Shown here: positions 35,127 through 42,998 of the stretch, piece after piece | Numbering within the stretch: position 1 is the stretch's first letter | How the letters are laid out: each line of letters starts with the position of its first letter | Assembly (NCBI GenBank): GCA_964469485.1 | Contig: CAYXZP010000001.1 | Coordinates: 1 to 64,000 of the forward strand | Direction: 5' to 3' | Source of the DNA: CAYXZP01 sp964469485 | Lineage (GTDB): Bacteria > Desulfobacterota > Binatia > UBA1149 > CAYXZP01 | DNA: 64,000 bases | The notes under the pieces: model-generated | Told to the model about the DNA's origin: nothing | Database searches by the model: none | The model's input: only the letters and a program-made list of their open reading frames with translations | Made by a program: the position numbers and the translations under genes

Positions 35127-36719
35127 ATGTCCGAGCTTCGCAGGGTTCTCATCTCGGACAAGCTGGCGCCCGAAGGCGTGGCCATCCTCGAGGATGCCGA
35201 CGGCATCGAGGTGGACCACAGGCCGGGCATATCGGGCGGGGAGCTCGAGGCGGCCGTGGCCGGGTGTCACGGATTGGTAGTTCGCAGCGGGACGCACGTG
35301 ACGGCCGGACTTCTCGAAGCCGCCGCATTGCTCGAGGTCATCGGGCGCGCCGGTATCGGGATCGACAACGTGGACGTGGAAGCGGCCAGCAAGCGCGGCG
35401 TGGTCGTCATGAACACGCCGACGGGGAACAACGTGACCACGGCCGAGCATACGATCTCCATGCTGTTGGCCGCCGCCCGGCATATCCCGCGCGCCGACGC
35501 TTCGCTGCGCGCGGGACAGTGGCGGCGCGGGGACTTCGTGGGTACCGAGGTGTGCAACAAGACCCTGGGCATAATCGGCATCGGCAACGTGGGGGCAATC
35601 GTCGCCGACCGCGCACGCGGGCTGAAGATGAAAGTCATCGCATATGATCCCTACATCACGGAGGAAGCGGCCGGGCGTGCCGGAATAGAGCCGGTGGGGT
35701 TGGACGAACTCTACGCACGATCGGATTTCATAAGCGTGCACACGCCGCTTACCCCGGAGACCGACGGCTTGCTCGGGCGCGACGCCATGACCCGGATGAG
35801 ACCGGGCGTGCGGCTCATTAACTGCGCGCGCGGGGGCATCGTCGACGAGCAGGCGCTGGCCGAGGCGATACGGGACGGCGCGATCGCAGCCGCCGCTATC
35901 GACGTCTTCGCCGAGGAGCCGCCGGGCCCGGACAACCCGTTGCTCGGGCTCGAAGAGGTCGTCGTCACGCCCCATCTCGGAGCCAGCACCGACGAGGCCC
36001 AGCTCAACGTGGCCATCGCCGTGGCCGAGCAGATGCGCGATTTCCTGCTCGACGGGGTGATAAGCAATGCGGTCAATGTCCCGTCGCTGGCGGCGGAGAC
36101 GGCCGAAGTGTTGCTGCCTTATATGAAACTGGCCTCGCGCATCGGGAGCATGCACGCCCAGCTTGCCGGCCGGATACCGAGTCAGGTCACAATCGAGTTC
36201 CAGGGAGAGGTGGCCGAGGCCGACTCGAGGCCGGTCGCCGCCGCGGTTCTCGAAGGATTGCTCGGTGCCGTCATGGAATCGCCGGTCAACAGCGTCAACG
36301 CGCCCCTGATCGCCCGCGACCGAGGCGTAAAGGTCATCGAGAGCCGCACGAGCGAGGCCTCCGGTTTCGCGAGCGCGATCAAGGTGACGTTCGAGGGCCA
36401 CGGTGCCGCGAATGTGATCACGGGCGCCGTGTTCGGCGGCCGCGTGGCGCGGCTGGTCCGCTTCGACGACTTCTATCTGGAGTGCGTGCCCGAGGGCATC
36501 ATCCTGGTTCTGCACAACAATGACGTCCCCGGGGTGGTCGGCCGGGTGGGAACATTCCTTGGCGACGAGGGGGTGAACATCGCCGGTCTTGCCCTCGGCG
36601 GTGACGGCAAAGAGGCGGTCTCCTTCGTGCACGTCGACAAGGCGCTCAGCCATGGGCAGCTCGAAGCGCTGAGAGCGCTCAGGGACATCACCACGGCCGA
36701 CATGGTCGAGCTGGACTGA
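35127..36719 (+). CDS. serA: D-3-phosphoglycerate dehydrogenase SerA
   Basis: SerA oxidises 3-phosphoglycerate to 3-phosphohydroxypyruvate, the first step of serine synthesis. It has 530 residues, the long form. The substrate domain contains VIGRAGIGIDNVDVEAA; the NAD site is LGIIGIGNVGAIVADRARG; catalytic Arg and His are in NCARGGIVDE and VVTPHLGAS. An intervening ASB-like domain and a C-terminal ACT domain (PGVVGRVGTFLGDEGVNIA) suggest allosteric control by serine. It is preceded by an aminotransferase likely to act next in the pathway. Confidence 0.96.
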   Translation: MSELRRVLISDKLAPEGVAILEDADGIEVDHRPGISGGELEAAVAGCHGLVVRSGTHVTAGLLEAAALLEVIGRAGIGIDNVDVEAASKRGVVVMNTPTGNNVTTAEHTISMLLAAARHIPRADASLRAGQWRRGDFVGTEVCNKTLGIIGIGNVGAIVADRARGLKMKVIAYDPYITEEAAGRAGIEPVGLDELYARSDFISVHTPLTPETDGLLGRDAMTRMRPGVRLINCARGGIVDEQALAEAIRDGAIAAAAIDVFAEEPPGPDNPLLGLEEVVVTPHLGASTDEAQLNVAIAVAEQMRDFLLDGVISNAVNVPSLAAETAEVLLPYMKLASRIGSMHAQLAGRIPSQVTIEFQGEVAEADSRPVAAAVLEGLLGAVMESPVNSVNAPLIARDRGVKVIESRTSEASGFASAIKVTFEGHGAANVITGAVFGGRVARLVRFDDFYLECVPEGIILVLHNNDVPGVVGRVGTFLGDEGVNIAGLALGGDGKEAVSFVHVDKALSHGQLEALRALRDITTADMVELD

Positions 36720-36721
36720 GA

Positions 36722-38035
36722 GTGGCCGTCGCCGGGAACGCATACAACAGCCTGGTCGTCGTCGGTCTGCAGTGGGGCGACGAGGGCAAGGGCAAGGTCG
36801 TCGACCTGCTCTCGGCCGAAGCCGACGTCGTCGTCCGGTTCCAGGGTGGCAACAACGCCGGCCACACCCTCGTCGTCGAAGGCGAGCAGACCATACTGCA
36901 CCTGATACCTTCGGGGGCGCTCCACGAAGGGACGGTCTGCGTCATAGGCGGCGGTGTGGTCGTCGACCCGCCCACCTTGGTCGGCGAGCTCGAGGCTCTT
37001 CGCGCGACCGGCTATATGCTCGATGACTCCCGCCTCCTGGTCAGCCGTGAGGCACAACTCATTCTTCCCTACCACAAGGCCATAGACCGGGCGCGTGAGC
37101 GCAGGCGCGGCAAAGGCAAGATCGGCACCACCGGACGCGGCATCGGGCCGGCCTACGAGGACAAGGCCGCGCGTACGGGCCTGAGGATGGTCGACCTCGG
37201 CGACGAAGCGGCCTTGCGCGAGAAACTGCGTGCCAACTTCGAGGAGAAGAACGCCTACCTCGAGGCCATGCTCGGTGAAGAGGTGCTCGAGTACGAAGAC
37301 ATGGTCGAGGAACTGGTCGAGGCCGGCCGCAAGCTCGCGCCCCACGTTGCCGACACCTCCGAGTATCTTCACGATGCCATCATCTCGGGCAACCGGGTCC
37401 TCTTCGAGGGCGCCCAGGGCGTCATGCTCGACGTCGACCTCGGCACCTACCCATATGTGACCTCCTCGAACACCTCTGCAGGTGCTGTCTGTTCCGGGGC
37501 CGGCCTTGCGCCCGCGCTGGTAGGGCGTGTGATGGGGATCTCGAAGGCCTACACGACAAGGGTCGGCGCCGGGCCCTTTCCCACCGAACTTGACGACGAG
37601 ACCGGGAACCATCTTCGCGAGGAGGGCGCCGAGTTCGGCGCCACGACCGGGCGGCCGCGCCGCTGTGGCTGGTTCGACGCGGTCGTGGTCGGGCGCAGCG
37701 TGAGGCTGTCCGGAGCCATGGCCGTCGCGCTGACGAAGCTCGATGTCCTCACCGGACTGGACCCGTTGCGGATCTGCACGGCCTACCGGCTCGACGGCGA
37801 GGAGATCCGTTCGGTGCCCGCTGCGGCCGATGCGCTCGAGCGTTGCCAACCTGTCTACGAAGAGATGGAGGGCTGGACCGAGGACATCTCGGGGCTATCG
37901 AGCATGGAAGACCTGCCCGCGGCGGTGCGCCGTTATACGGAGCGTCTCGAGGAGCTCGTCGGTGCCGAGGTGGCCCTGGTCTCCACCGGCCCCGGCCGCG
38001 AAGAGACCATCATGGTCTCGGATCCCTTCGGCTAG
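36722..38035 (+). CDS. purA: Adenylosuccinate synthetase
   Basis: PurA joins IMP and aspartate with GTP in the first step from IMP to AMP. It has 437 residues. The GTP loop is GLQWGDEGKGKVVD, and the substrate-binding GGNNAGHTLV and GTTGRGIGPAYEDKAAR motifs are present, as is FEGAQGVMLDVDLGTYPYVT. It starts with GTG two bases after the serA stop, so it is probably cotranscribed. It converges on ggt with an 7-base gap. Confidence 0.96.
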   Translation: MAVAGNAYNSLVVVGLQWGDEGKGKVVDLLSAEADVVVRFQGGNNAGHTLVVEGEQTILHLIPSGALHEGTVCVIGGGVVVDPPTLVGELEALRATGYMLDDSRLLVSREAQLILPYHKAIDRARERRRGKGKIGTTGRGIGPAYEDKAARTGLRMVDLGDEAALREKLRANFEEKNAYLEAMLGEEVLEYEDMVEELVEAGRKLAPHVADTSEYLHDAIISGNRVLFEGAQGVMLDVDLGTYPYVTSSNTSAGAVCSGAGLAPALVGRVMGISKAYTTRVGAGPFPTELDDETGNHLREEGAEFGATTGRPRRCGWFDAVVVGRSVRLSGAMAVALTKLDVLTGLDPLRICTAYRLDGEEIRSVPAAADALERCQPVYEEMEGWTEDISGLSSMEDLPAAVRRYTERLEELVGAEVALVSTGPGREETIMVSDPFG

Positions 38036-38042
38036 AGGCCCG

Positions 38043-39749
38043 TCAGAAGGCGGCCGGGCGCCCGCCCTTGCGCGGGTCGGAGACGGCCTGCAGGCGCGAA
38101 TTGCCGCCGTCCTTGGAGGGCAAGCGTTGGACCACCCCTACGGCCGCTCCGCGCACAAGCGGCATGACGGAATGGCCGCGGCGTTCGAGGCTGCGATGCA
38201 CGGCGCCCGGCAGGCCCGCTTCGATTCCGAGCACCTCGGGCATCCACTGGTGATGGATGCGCGCCGAGCGCACCGCCTCGGCAAGCGGCAGCGAGAAGTC
38301 GAGCACCGAGACTAGTGTCTGCAGGCTTGCAGATATTATTAGCGGTCCGCCGGAGGCGCCGAGGGCCAGCCGCGCATGGCCGTCCTCGAGCACTATGGTC
38401 GGTGACATGCTCGACAAAGGGCGCTTGGCGGGCGCGATCGAATTGGCCTCGCTGCCGAGCAGTCCGTAGATGTTGGGAAGCCCCGGCCGGGCCGAGAAGT
38501 CATCCATGGTGTTGTTGAGAACTATGCCGCGCCGGGGAACGGCGACCATGGAACCGAAGGCGGTGTTGATGCTGGTGGTCATGGCCACGGCGTTGCCCTC
38601 GGCGTCTATCACCGAGATGTGCGATGTGCCCGAGTCGGCCCGACTGCTGGCCCCGCCATAGTCGGCCGAGGGAACCGAGCGCAGGGAACTGAGCCGTGAG
38701 CGGATGGCCGTGGCGTGGCCGGCCGAGAGCAAACGTTCGAGGGGAACCTCGACGAAGTCCGGGTCGCCGTAATGTGCGGCGCGGTCGGCGAACACGGCCT
38801 TGAGCACTTCGGCGAGCAGATGGAGATAGGTCGCAGAGCCCGCGCCCATGTCCGAGAGCCGGTAAGGTGCTAGCACCCCCAAGGCCGCGGCCATCGTGCC
38901 CCCGCCCGAGCTTGGCGGTGGCATGCCAGCTACGCTGAGACCGCGGTAGTCGGTGACGATCGGTTCACGCCACTTGACGCGATAGGCGCCCAGGTCCTTG
39001 GCGTCGACCATACCGCCGCGCCTCGATACGGCCTTGGCTATGTCCATGGCGACGACGCCTTCGTAAAAGACGCGCGTGCCGGACTTGGCCAAAAGCTCGA
39101 GAGTGCCGGCCAACCCCTCGCGCTTCATAATCTCTCCGGCCAGGTAGGGGCTGCCGTCTTCGTGGAGGAACAGCGCGGCCATGGTCTCGCTCGCGGCTAT
39201 CTTTTCCCGCCGGGCGGCGATGGCCGATGCCAGGTGCTCCTCGACCTTGAAGCCGCGGCGCGCCATCTCGATGGCCGGGGCCGCCAGTTCCTCGAAAGGC
39301 TTGGTCCCGAAGCGGTCGAGCGCCGCCTCCAGTCCGGCAACCTCGCCCGGTACCGCCACAGCCTTGCCGCCGTACAGGCTGAGCTCTCCGTGGTAGGCAC
39401 CGCCCGGTGTGTACATGGTGCGGCTTGCCCGCCGCGGGGCGGTCTCACGATAGTCGAGGGCGTGGACACGGCCTTCGGAGGCCATGAACACGAGCATGAA
39501 GCCGCCGCCGCCGAGTCCGGCCGAGGAGGGGTTGACCACCCCGATGGCTAGTGAGGCGGCTACTGCGGCGTCGACGGCGTTGCCACCGTCACGAAGGATC
39601 TCGAGGGCGGCCTCGGATGCCAGTCCGTGCTCGGTCGCCACCGCGCCGTGGCTGCCCTCGGCATAGTGGGCGTATGCCGGGCAGGCGCACAAGGCGGCGG
39701 CCAGGGTCAGAACGAGCCCGAGGGGTCGAGGAGCGGTCGCCCGGTCCAT
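38043..39749 (-). CDS. ggt: Gamma-glutamyltranspeptidase
   Basis: 568 residues. This periplasmic Ntn-hydrolase hydrolyses or transfers the gamma-glutamyl group of glutathione. An N-terminal signal peptide (LGLVLTLAAALCACPAYA) directs export. The self-cleavage site is in DSGTSHISVIDAEGNA, where the Thr of T-S-H corresponds to the nucleophile of the usual TTH motif. The large-subunit segment GLGGGGFMLVF and small-subunit loop PLSSMSPTIV match the family. It is transcribed alone, convergent with purA and divergent from an acetyltransferase gene. Confidence 0.93.
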   Translation of the reverse strand: MDRATAPRPLGLVLTLAAALCACPAYAHYAEGSHGAVATEHGLASEAALEILRDGGNAVDAAVAASLAIGVVNPSSAGLGGGGFMLVFMASEGRVHALDYRETAPRRASRTMYTPGGAYHGELSLYGGKAVAVPGEVAGLEAALDRFGTKPFEELAAPAIEMARRGFKVEEHLASAIAARREKIAASETMAALFLHEDGSPYLAGEIMKREGLAGTLELLAKSGTRVFYEGVVAMDIAKAVSRRGGMVDAKDLGAYRVKWREPIVTDYRGLSVAGMPPPSSGGGTMAAALGVLAPYRLSDMGAGSATYLHLLAEVLKAVFADRAAHYGDPDFVEVPLERLLSAGHATAIRSRLSSLRSVPSADYGGASSRADSGTSHISVIDAEGNAVAMTTSINTAFGSMVAVPRRGIVLNNTMDDFSARPGLPNIYGLLGSEANSIAPAKRPLSSMSPTIVLEDGHARLALGASGGPLIISASLQTLVSVLDFSLPLAEAVRSARIHHQWMPEVLGIEAGLPGAVHRSLERRGHSVMPLVRGAAVGVVQRLPSKDGGNSRLQAVSDPRKGGRPAAF

Positions 39750-39828
39750 GGCGGCCTTCTAGGGGCCCGTGGGCATATTTGCAAGATGGCCGGGGGCTGC
39801 GTAGACGGCATGCCGGACGCTAACCGTC

Positions 39829-40884
39829 ATGGCCTCGCGCAACCGACTTTCAGAGAAGGAGTTCTACCTCCACGCTTTCAAGCACCGTTCGATGCTGTTT
39901 CACCTCGCCGACCCCGTGGGATTGTCCGAGGTAAAGAGCGTCATCGACCGGTTGCTGGCCAACCACACCATGGTCGCCGTCTGCGGCGGCCCGCGCGCGG
40001 GTCTGGGAAGGCTTGCCCATCGCGGCCTTGATCCGGGCCGCGCCGGCCAACTTGCACCGGTGAGCCGTGACCTTCTCGAGCGCGGACTGGCCCTGCTCGG
40101 CTACGGCAGCCTCCGTTCCCGCGCGGCCCGGCTGCGATTCGCCGTGCGCGTGGCCGCCGGTCTTGGGATCTCGAAGCTGGTCATCGTGGACCCGCGCGGC
40201 GGACTGACCGCCGGTGAGGAGCGGCTGTCCTTTGTCAGGGCCGCGCGGCTGGCCCGCCTCAGAGCGCCCGGCACTTGGACGGCGGCCGAGCTCGAGCTTT
40301 GCCGGCTGTCTCTCGGCCAGGGCGTGGCCGCGGTCAATCTCACCGATGCAGCCGGCCTCGAACGCGAACTGTTCACTTACGAGGGCGCCGGTACCCTGCT
40401 CACGCGCGGTCAGTACTGCCGTGTCGAAAAGCTCGGCGTCGACGGTTTCGACCAGGCCCTGCGCCTTATCACCCGCGGTGAACAGGAAGGTTATCTGTTG
40501 AAGCGCACGCAGGACGAACGCAGGGCGCTCTTGCTTTCGGCCTATGGCGCCTGGTTCGAGGACCCTCGTGCGAGCGGCCTGGCCGGCTTGGCCGGCCTCG
40601 AACTAGAAGCTTACCGGGGTAAGGGTCTGGCCGAGGTCGTGGGCCTTTACTCGATAACGCGCTTCAAGGGCCAGGGCGTGGGCAAGCGTATCCTCGAGCG
40701 GCTCGCAGAGGTGGCTCGTGCCAAGCGGCGAAGCGCGATGTTTGCCTGTAGCTCGAAAGCCGAGGCCGTGGCCTTCTTCGTGCGCAACGGCTTCGAGCGT
40801 GTCGGGGCCGAGCGCGTACCGGCGGCCAAATGGCGAGGGCGCCGGCATCGTCGGCCGTCGACGGTGCTGTGGCGACGGCTATAA
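39829..40884 (+). CDS. N-acetylglutamate-synthase-like protein (kinase-like domain plus GNAT)
   Basis: 351 residues. The N-terminal part (LHAFKHRSMLFHLADPVGLSEV, LVIVDPRGGLTAGEERLSFV) resembles an amino-acid-kinase fold. The central EGAGTLLTRGQYCRVEKL and the C-terminal GNAT domain with ITRFKGQGVGKRILERL (acetyl-CoA loop) and FFVRNGFERVG resemble ArgA-type N-acetylglutamate synthase. The kinase-like domain is shorter than in ArgA (about 200 residues) and may be regulatory only. No other arginine genes are adjacent, so the arginine role is inferred. Confidence 0.72.
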   Translation: MASRNRLSEKEFYLHAFKHRSMLFHLADPVGLSEVKSVIDRLLANHTMVAVCGGPRAGLGRLAHRGLDPGRAGQLAPVSRDLLERGLALLGYGSLRSRAARLRFAVRVAAGLGISKLVIVDPRGGLTAGEERLSFVRAARLARLRAPGTWTAAELELCRLSLGQGVAAVNLTDAAGLERELFTYEGAGTLLTRGQYCRVEKLGVDGFDQALRLITRGEQEGYLLKRTQDERRALLLSAYGAWFEDPRASGLAGLAGLELEAYRGKGLAEVVGLYSITRFKGQGVGKRILERLAEVARAKRRSAMFACSSKAEAVAFFVRNGFERVGAERVPAAKWRGRRHRRPSTVLWRRL

Positions 40885-41189
40885 TGGGGACCATGTCGGC
40901 CTACATGAAGGCCCTTGGGCTGCTGCTGGTCGTCCTCGGGATGGCGGGGTCCCTTTACTGCTGGCGCGCGGCAGCCGGCGATGAAGCATACTTCCGGGCC
41001 CTTCGCGGCTACGAGCGTTACCCCGGAAACGTTCTCTACCTGCAGGAACTCAAGATGGCCGAGCCGCGCCACATGCTGCTCCTGGCCGGTGCCTGGGCCT
41101 CGGCTCCGGCCGGCCTGGTCGGAGGCAGTCTCTGTGTGGCCCTATCGGGCCTGCTCGCGGCGGCAGCCAATCGCGAGGGCCAGTTATAA
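40884..41189 (+). CDS. Small two-segment membrane protein of unknown function
   Basis: 101 residues from ATG 40884, which overlaps the upstream stop as TAATG; ATG 40893 gives 98 residues. Two hydrophobic segments are visible: MKALGLLLVVLGMAGSLYCW near the start and HMLLLAGAWASAPAGLVGG extending to SLCVALSGLLAAAA near the end. Between them lies a short polar loop (GYERYPGNVLYLQELKMAE). I recognise no family. Its tight coupling suggests co-expression with the acetyltransferase. Confidence 0.65.
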   Translation: MGTMSAYMKALGLLLVVLGMAGSLYCWRAAAGDEAYFRALRGYERYPGNVLYLQELKMAEPRHMLLLAGAWASAPAGLVGGSLCVALSGLLAAAANREGQL

Positions 41190-41215
41190 CGCATCGCGTA
41201 TAATGCGACGCGTTA
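41187..41215 (+). other. Stem-loop at end of small membrane protein gene
   Basis: An 11-base inverted repeat (41187-41197 with 41205-41215, one mismatched pair) closes a 7-base loop. It begins on the stop codon itself and has no U-tract, so it may be a rho-dependent end, an mRNA 3' stabilising hairpin or a processing site. The loop contains TATAAT, but no -35 box is found at the right distance. Confidence 0.5.
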
Positions 41216-41324
41216 TCTCGACTGCCTTATCCCTGTGCATTTCATGAGCTAAAGGTGCCTAAGTCAGCTTTCTGTAAGCCCCTGACTTGACTTCCGGTAC
41301 CCTCGTGGGCACCTTGATTCGGTA

Positions 41325-41339
41325 CCCCCAATTTGGGGG
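41325..41339. promoter_or_regulatory. Perfect 7-base inverted repeat upstream of the beta-barrel gene
   Basis: CCCCCAA, a central T, and TTGGGGG form a palindrome about 115 bases before the barrel gene start. Two direct copies of CGGTACCC (41295-41302 and 41320-41327) lie on its left, the second overlapping it. It could be an operator or a leader hairpin. A C5/G6 hairpin also precedes the other large exported-protein gene at 42999. Confidence 0.4.
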
Positions 41340-41453
41340 AGGGCCCTTTGGCTCGCACCGGTCGCCGGCTGGGGGCAGGTGCTGTGGGGGACTGGTAACA
41401 GGCCAAGCCAGGCGGCTCTAGATCGCGGATTTGAAGCTAGAAGGAGGAGAATC

Positions 41454-42470
41454 ATGAGGAGAGTGGCAGTATTTTTTGCGGTGGGGATATTCCTCGTCAG
41501 CTTCGCGGCAGTTGCCTCGGCTGATGAGGTTTCGGTGGGGGCTTCGGTCTCCTACACCATGGACCTGAACGACCCGGCAACGGGCAACACCAGCATTTAC
41601 GCCGGTGGTGAGCAGGACGAGGCCTTTGGCGTCGACCTGGTCCAGATCGGGGTCTCGGGTGCGCGCGGTGACGTTAGCTATGCCGCGGCGATCAATTTCG
41701 GTGACACGGCCGACTCGGCCGGTGACACCGAGGGTGGCAACGCCACCTTGGCGATCGCCAACATAGCCTACGACGCCGGTGGCGTTACTGTGACGGCAGG
41801 TCGTTTCGGCACGCCCATTGGCTACGAGGTTCTCGAGCCCTGGGGCAACGGCAACATCAGCCGTTCATATGGCTGGCAGGCCCAACCGATCAGCCACGAC
41901 GGTGTGACCGTCAGCACGGCTGTCGGTGGCGCGGATGTCACGCTGGGTGTGGTGAACAACTTCTCGGTCAACGACACGTCGAACGACGCCGATGACGAGA
42001 TGGGGCTCATCGGCGCCCTCGGCACGGCGGTAGGCGACTGGAGCCTCAACCTTGCCGGTATCGTGACCGAAGAGTCCGACACGACCGACATCACGATGGC
42101 TAACCTCATCCTTTCGGGTGAGTTGGCAGGAATGCCTCTGGCCATCGCGGCCAACTACAGAGAGAACGACGTCTCGGGGACCAAGACCGAGATGAACGGC
42201 GTGGCTCTGTACACGAGCACCAGCATCGGCTCGGCCGACCTCGACCTCCGTCTCGATCTCATCGATGACGAAGGCATCACGACGGGCGGCACGAACACCG
42301 AGGTCTGGGCCGTGACGGTCACGGCTTCCTGGGCACTGTCCGACGGTGTGGATCTCCGTCTCGAGTATCGTCACGACGATGCCGACGACGCGATCTTCAA
42401 AGACGATAGCTCCGGTGGTACCGACGACGCTCTGGACACCGTCCAGGCCCAGCTCGTCTGGAGCCCGTAG
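41454..42470 (+). CDS. Outer-membrane beta-barrel protein (BBP2-like)
   Basis: 338 residues from ATG 41454, which is set by a strong ribosome site AAGGAGGAGA at 41441-41450. Signal peptide residues 1-23 (MRRVAVFFAVGIFLVSFAA, then VASA). The mature protein alternates polar and aromatic/hydrophobic residues in strands, with GRFGTPIGYEVLEPWGNGN and SRSYGWQAQPISHDGVTVS resembling the BBP2 porin family. It is rich in Asp and Thr and poor in Cys. It ends QLVWSP rather than with a terminal aromatic residue, slightly unusual for BAM targeting. It has its own terminator. Confidence 0.82.
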   Translation: MRRVAVFFAVGIFLVSFAAVASADEVSVGASVSYTMDLNDPATGNTSIYAGGEQDEAFGVDLVQIGVSGARGDVSYAAAINFGDTADSAGDTEGGNATLAIANIAYDAGGVTVTAGRFGTPIGYEVLEPWGNGNISRSYGWQAQPISHDGVTVSTAVGGADVTLGVVNNFSVNDTSNDADDEMGLIGALGTAVGDWSLNLAGIVTEESDTTDITMANLILSGELAGMPLAIAANYRENDVSGTKTEMNGVALYTSTSIGSADLDLRLDLIDDEGITTGGTNTEVWAVTVTASWALSDGVDLRLEYRHDDADDAIFKDDSSGGTDDALDTVQAQLVWSP

Positions 42471-42512
42471 GACCGATTTCCTGACCCTTAGTGTGACCCC
42501 CGGGTCGCACGG

Positions 42513-42544
42513 AAAGGCCCCGGCATTGCCGGGGCCTTTTTTTT
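42513..42544 (+). terminator. Rho-independent terminator of the beta-barrel gene
   Basis: A perfect 11-base GC-rich stem (42514-42524 with 42528-42538) with a 3-base ATT loop, flanked by A on the left and a run of eight T at 42537-42544. It lies 43 bases after the stop and 14 bases before the end of the convergent tusA-like gene. Confidence 0.93.
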
Positions 42545-42557
42545 GGCCCCGTCCGCT

Positions 42558-42812
42558 CTAGCGCTCTATAACGATAAGGGTGCTGCCGTTGCCCGGCTCT
42601 ACGCTCACGACGGCGTGCCCCTCGGCCTCGGCCGCCCGTGGTATGTCGGTGCCGGCCCGGGGGTCATCGACGAGCAGCTCGAGGCGGGCACCGCGGGCCA
42701 TGGTGGCCAGACGCGCCTTGGCCCGGGCCCAATTGAGCGGGCAGGCCACCCCCCGCAGGTCCAGGCAAATGGGAGCGGGGGGGCCGCCAGCGGGCTCTGT
42801 GGAGCGTGCCAT
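42558..42812 (-). CDS. TusA-family sulfur-carrier-like protein
   Basis: 84 residues. After a Pro-rich start the TusA fold begins with CLDLRGVACPLNWARAKARL. The Cys of the CPxP motif is present, but the second Pro is Asn (CPLN). Strand LELLVDDPRAGTDIPRAAEAEGHAVV and a final strand match the family. TusA-like proteins relay persulfide sulfur, for example to tRNA thiolation or Moco sulfuration. No partner is adjacent. Confidence 0.85.
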   Translation of the reverse strand: MARSTEPAGGPPAPICLDLRGVACPLNWARAKARLATMARGARLELLVDDPRAGTDIPRAAEAEGHAVVSVEPGNGSTLIVIER

Positions 42813-42873
42813 GGGCGGCTCTTAGCAGGCTCCCACTAAACTGGCCACAGGGGCCCCTTTATTGCGCATTAAG

Positions 42874-42890
42874 GCCCCCAAACGGGGGGC
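42874..42890. promoter_or_regulatory. Short C/G hairpin upstream of the Cys-rich haem protein gene
   Basis: GCCCCC (42874-42879) can pair with GGGGGC (42885-42890) across a 5-base loop. It is about 110 bases before ATG 42999, a placement similar to the C5/G5 palindrome before the beta-barrel gene. A weak TTGTTA appears at 42900. Function is not known. Confidence 0.35.
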
Positions 42891-42998
42891 ATTCGGACTT
42901 GTTAAAAAGTCCGCTTCGGGCTTATCCTGCACGGGCGGTGTGCGGGCCTGTGTCCGCCCACCAAAGATGTCCTGAATCAGCCTGGAGGGAGTTCGCAC

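Noticed and set aside
35097..37849. Long minus-strand open frames opposite serA and purA
   Set aside because: Both cover well-supported enzymes on the plus strand and encode low-complexity His/Arg/Gly-rich sequence.
41199..41204. TATAAT as a -10 box upstream of the beta-barrel gene
   Set aside because: No -35-like hexamer lies 16-18 bases upstream, and the TATAAT is inside the loop of a stem-loop directly at a stop codon.
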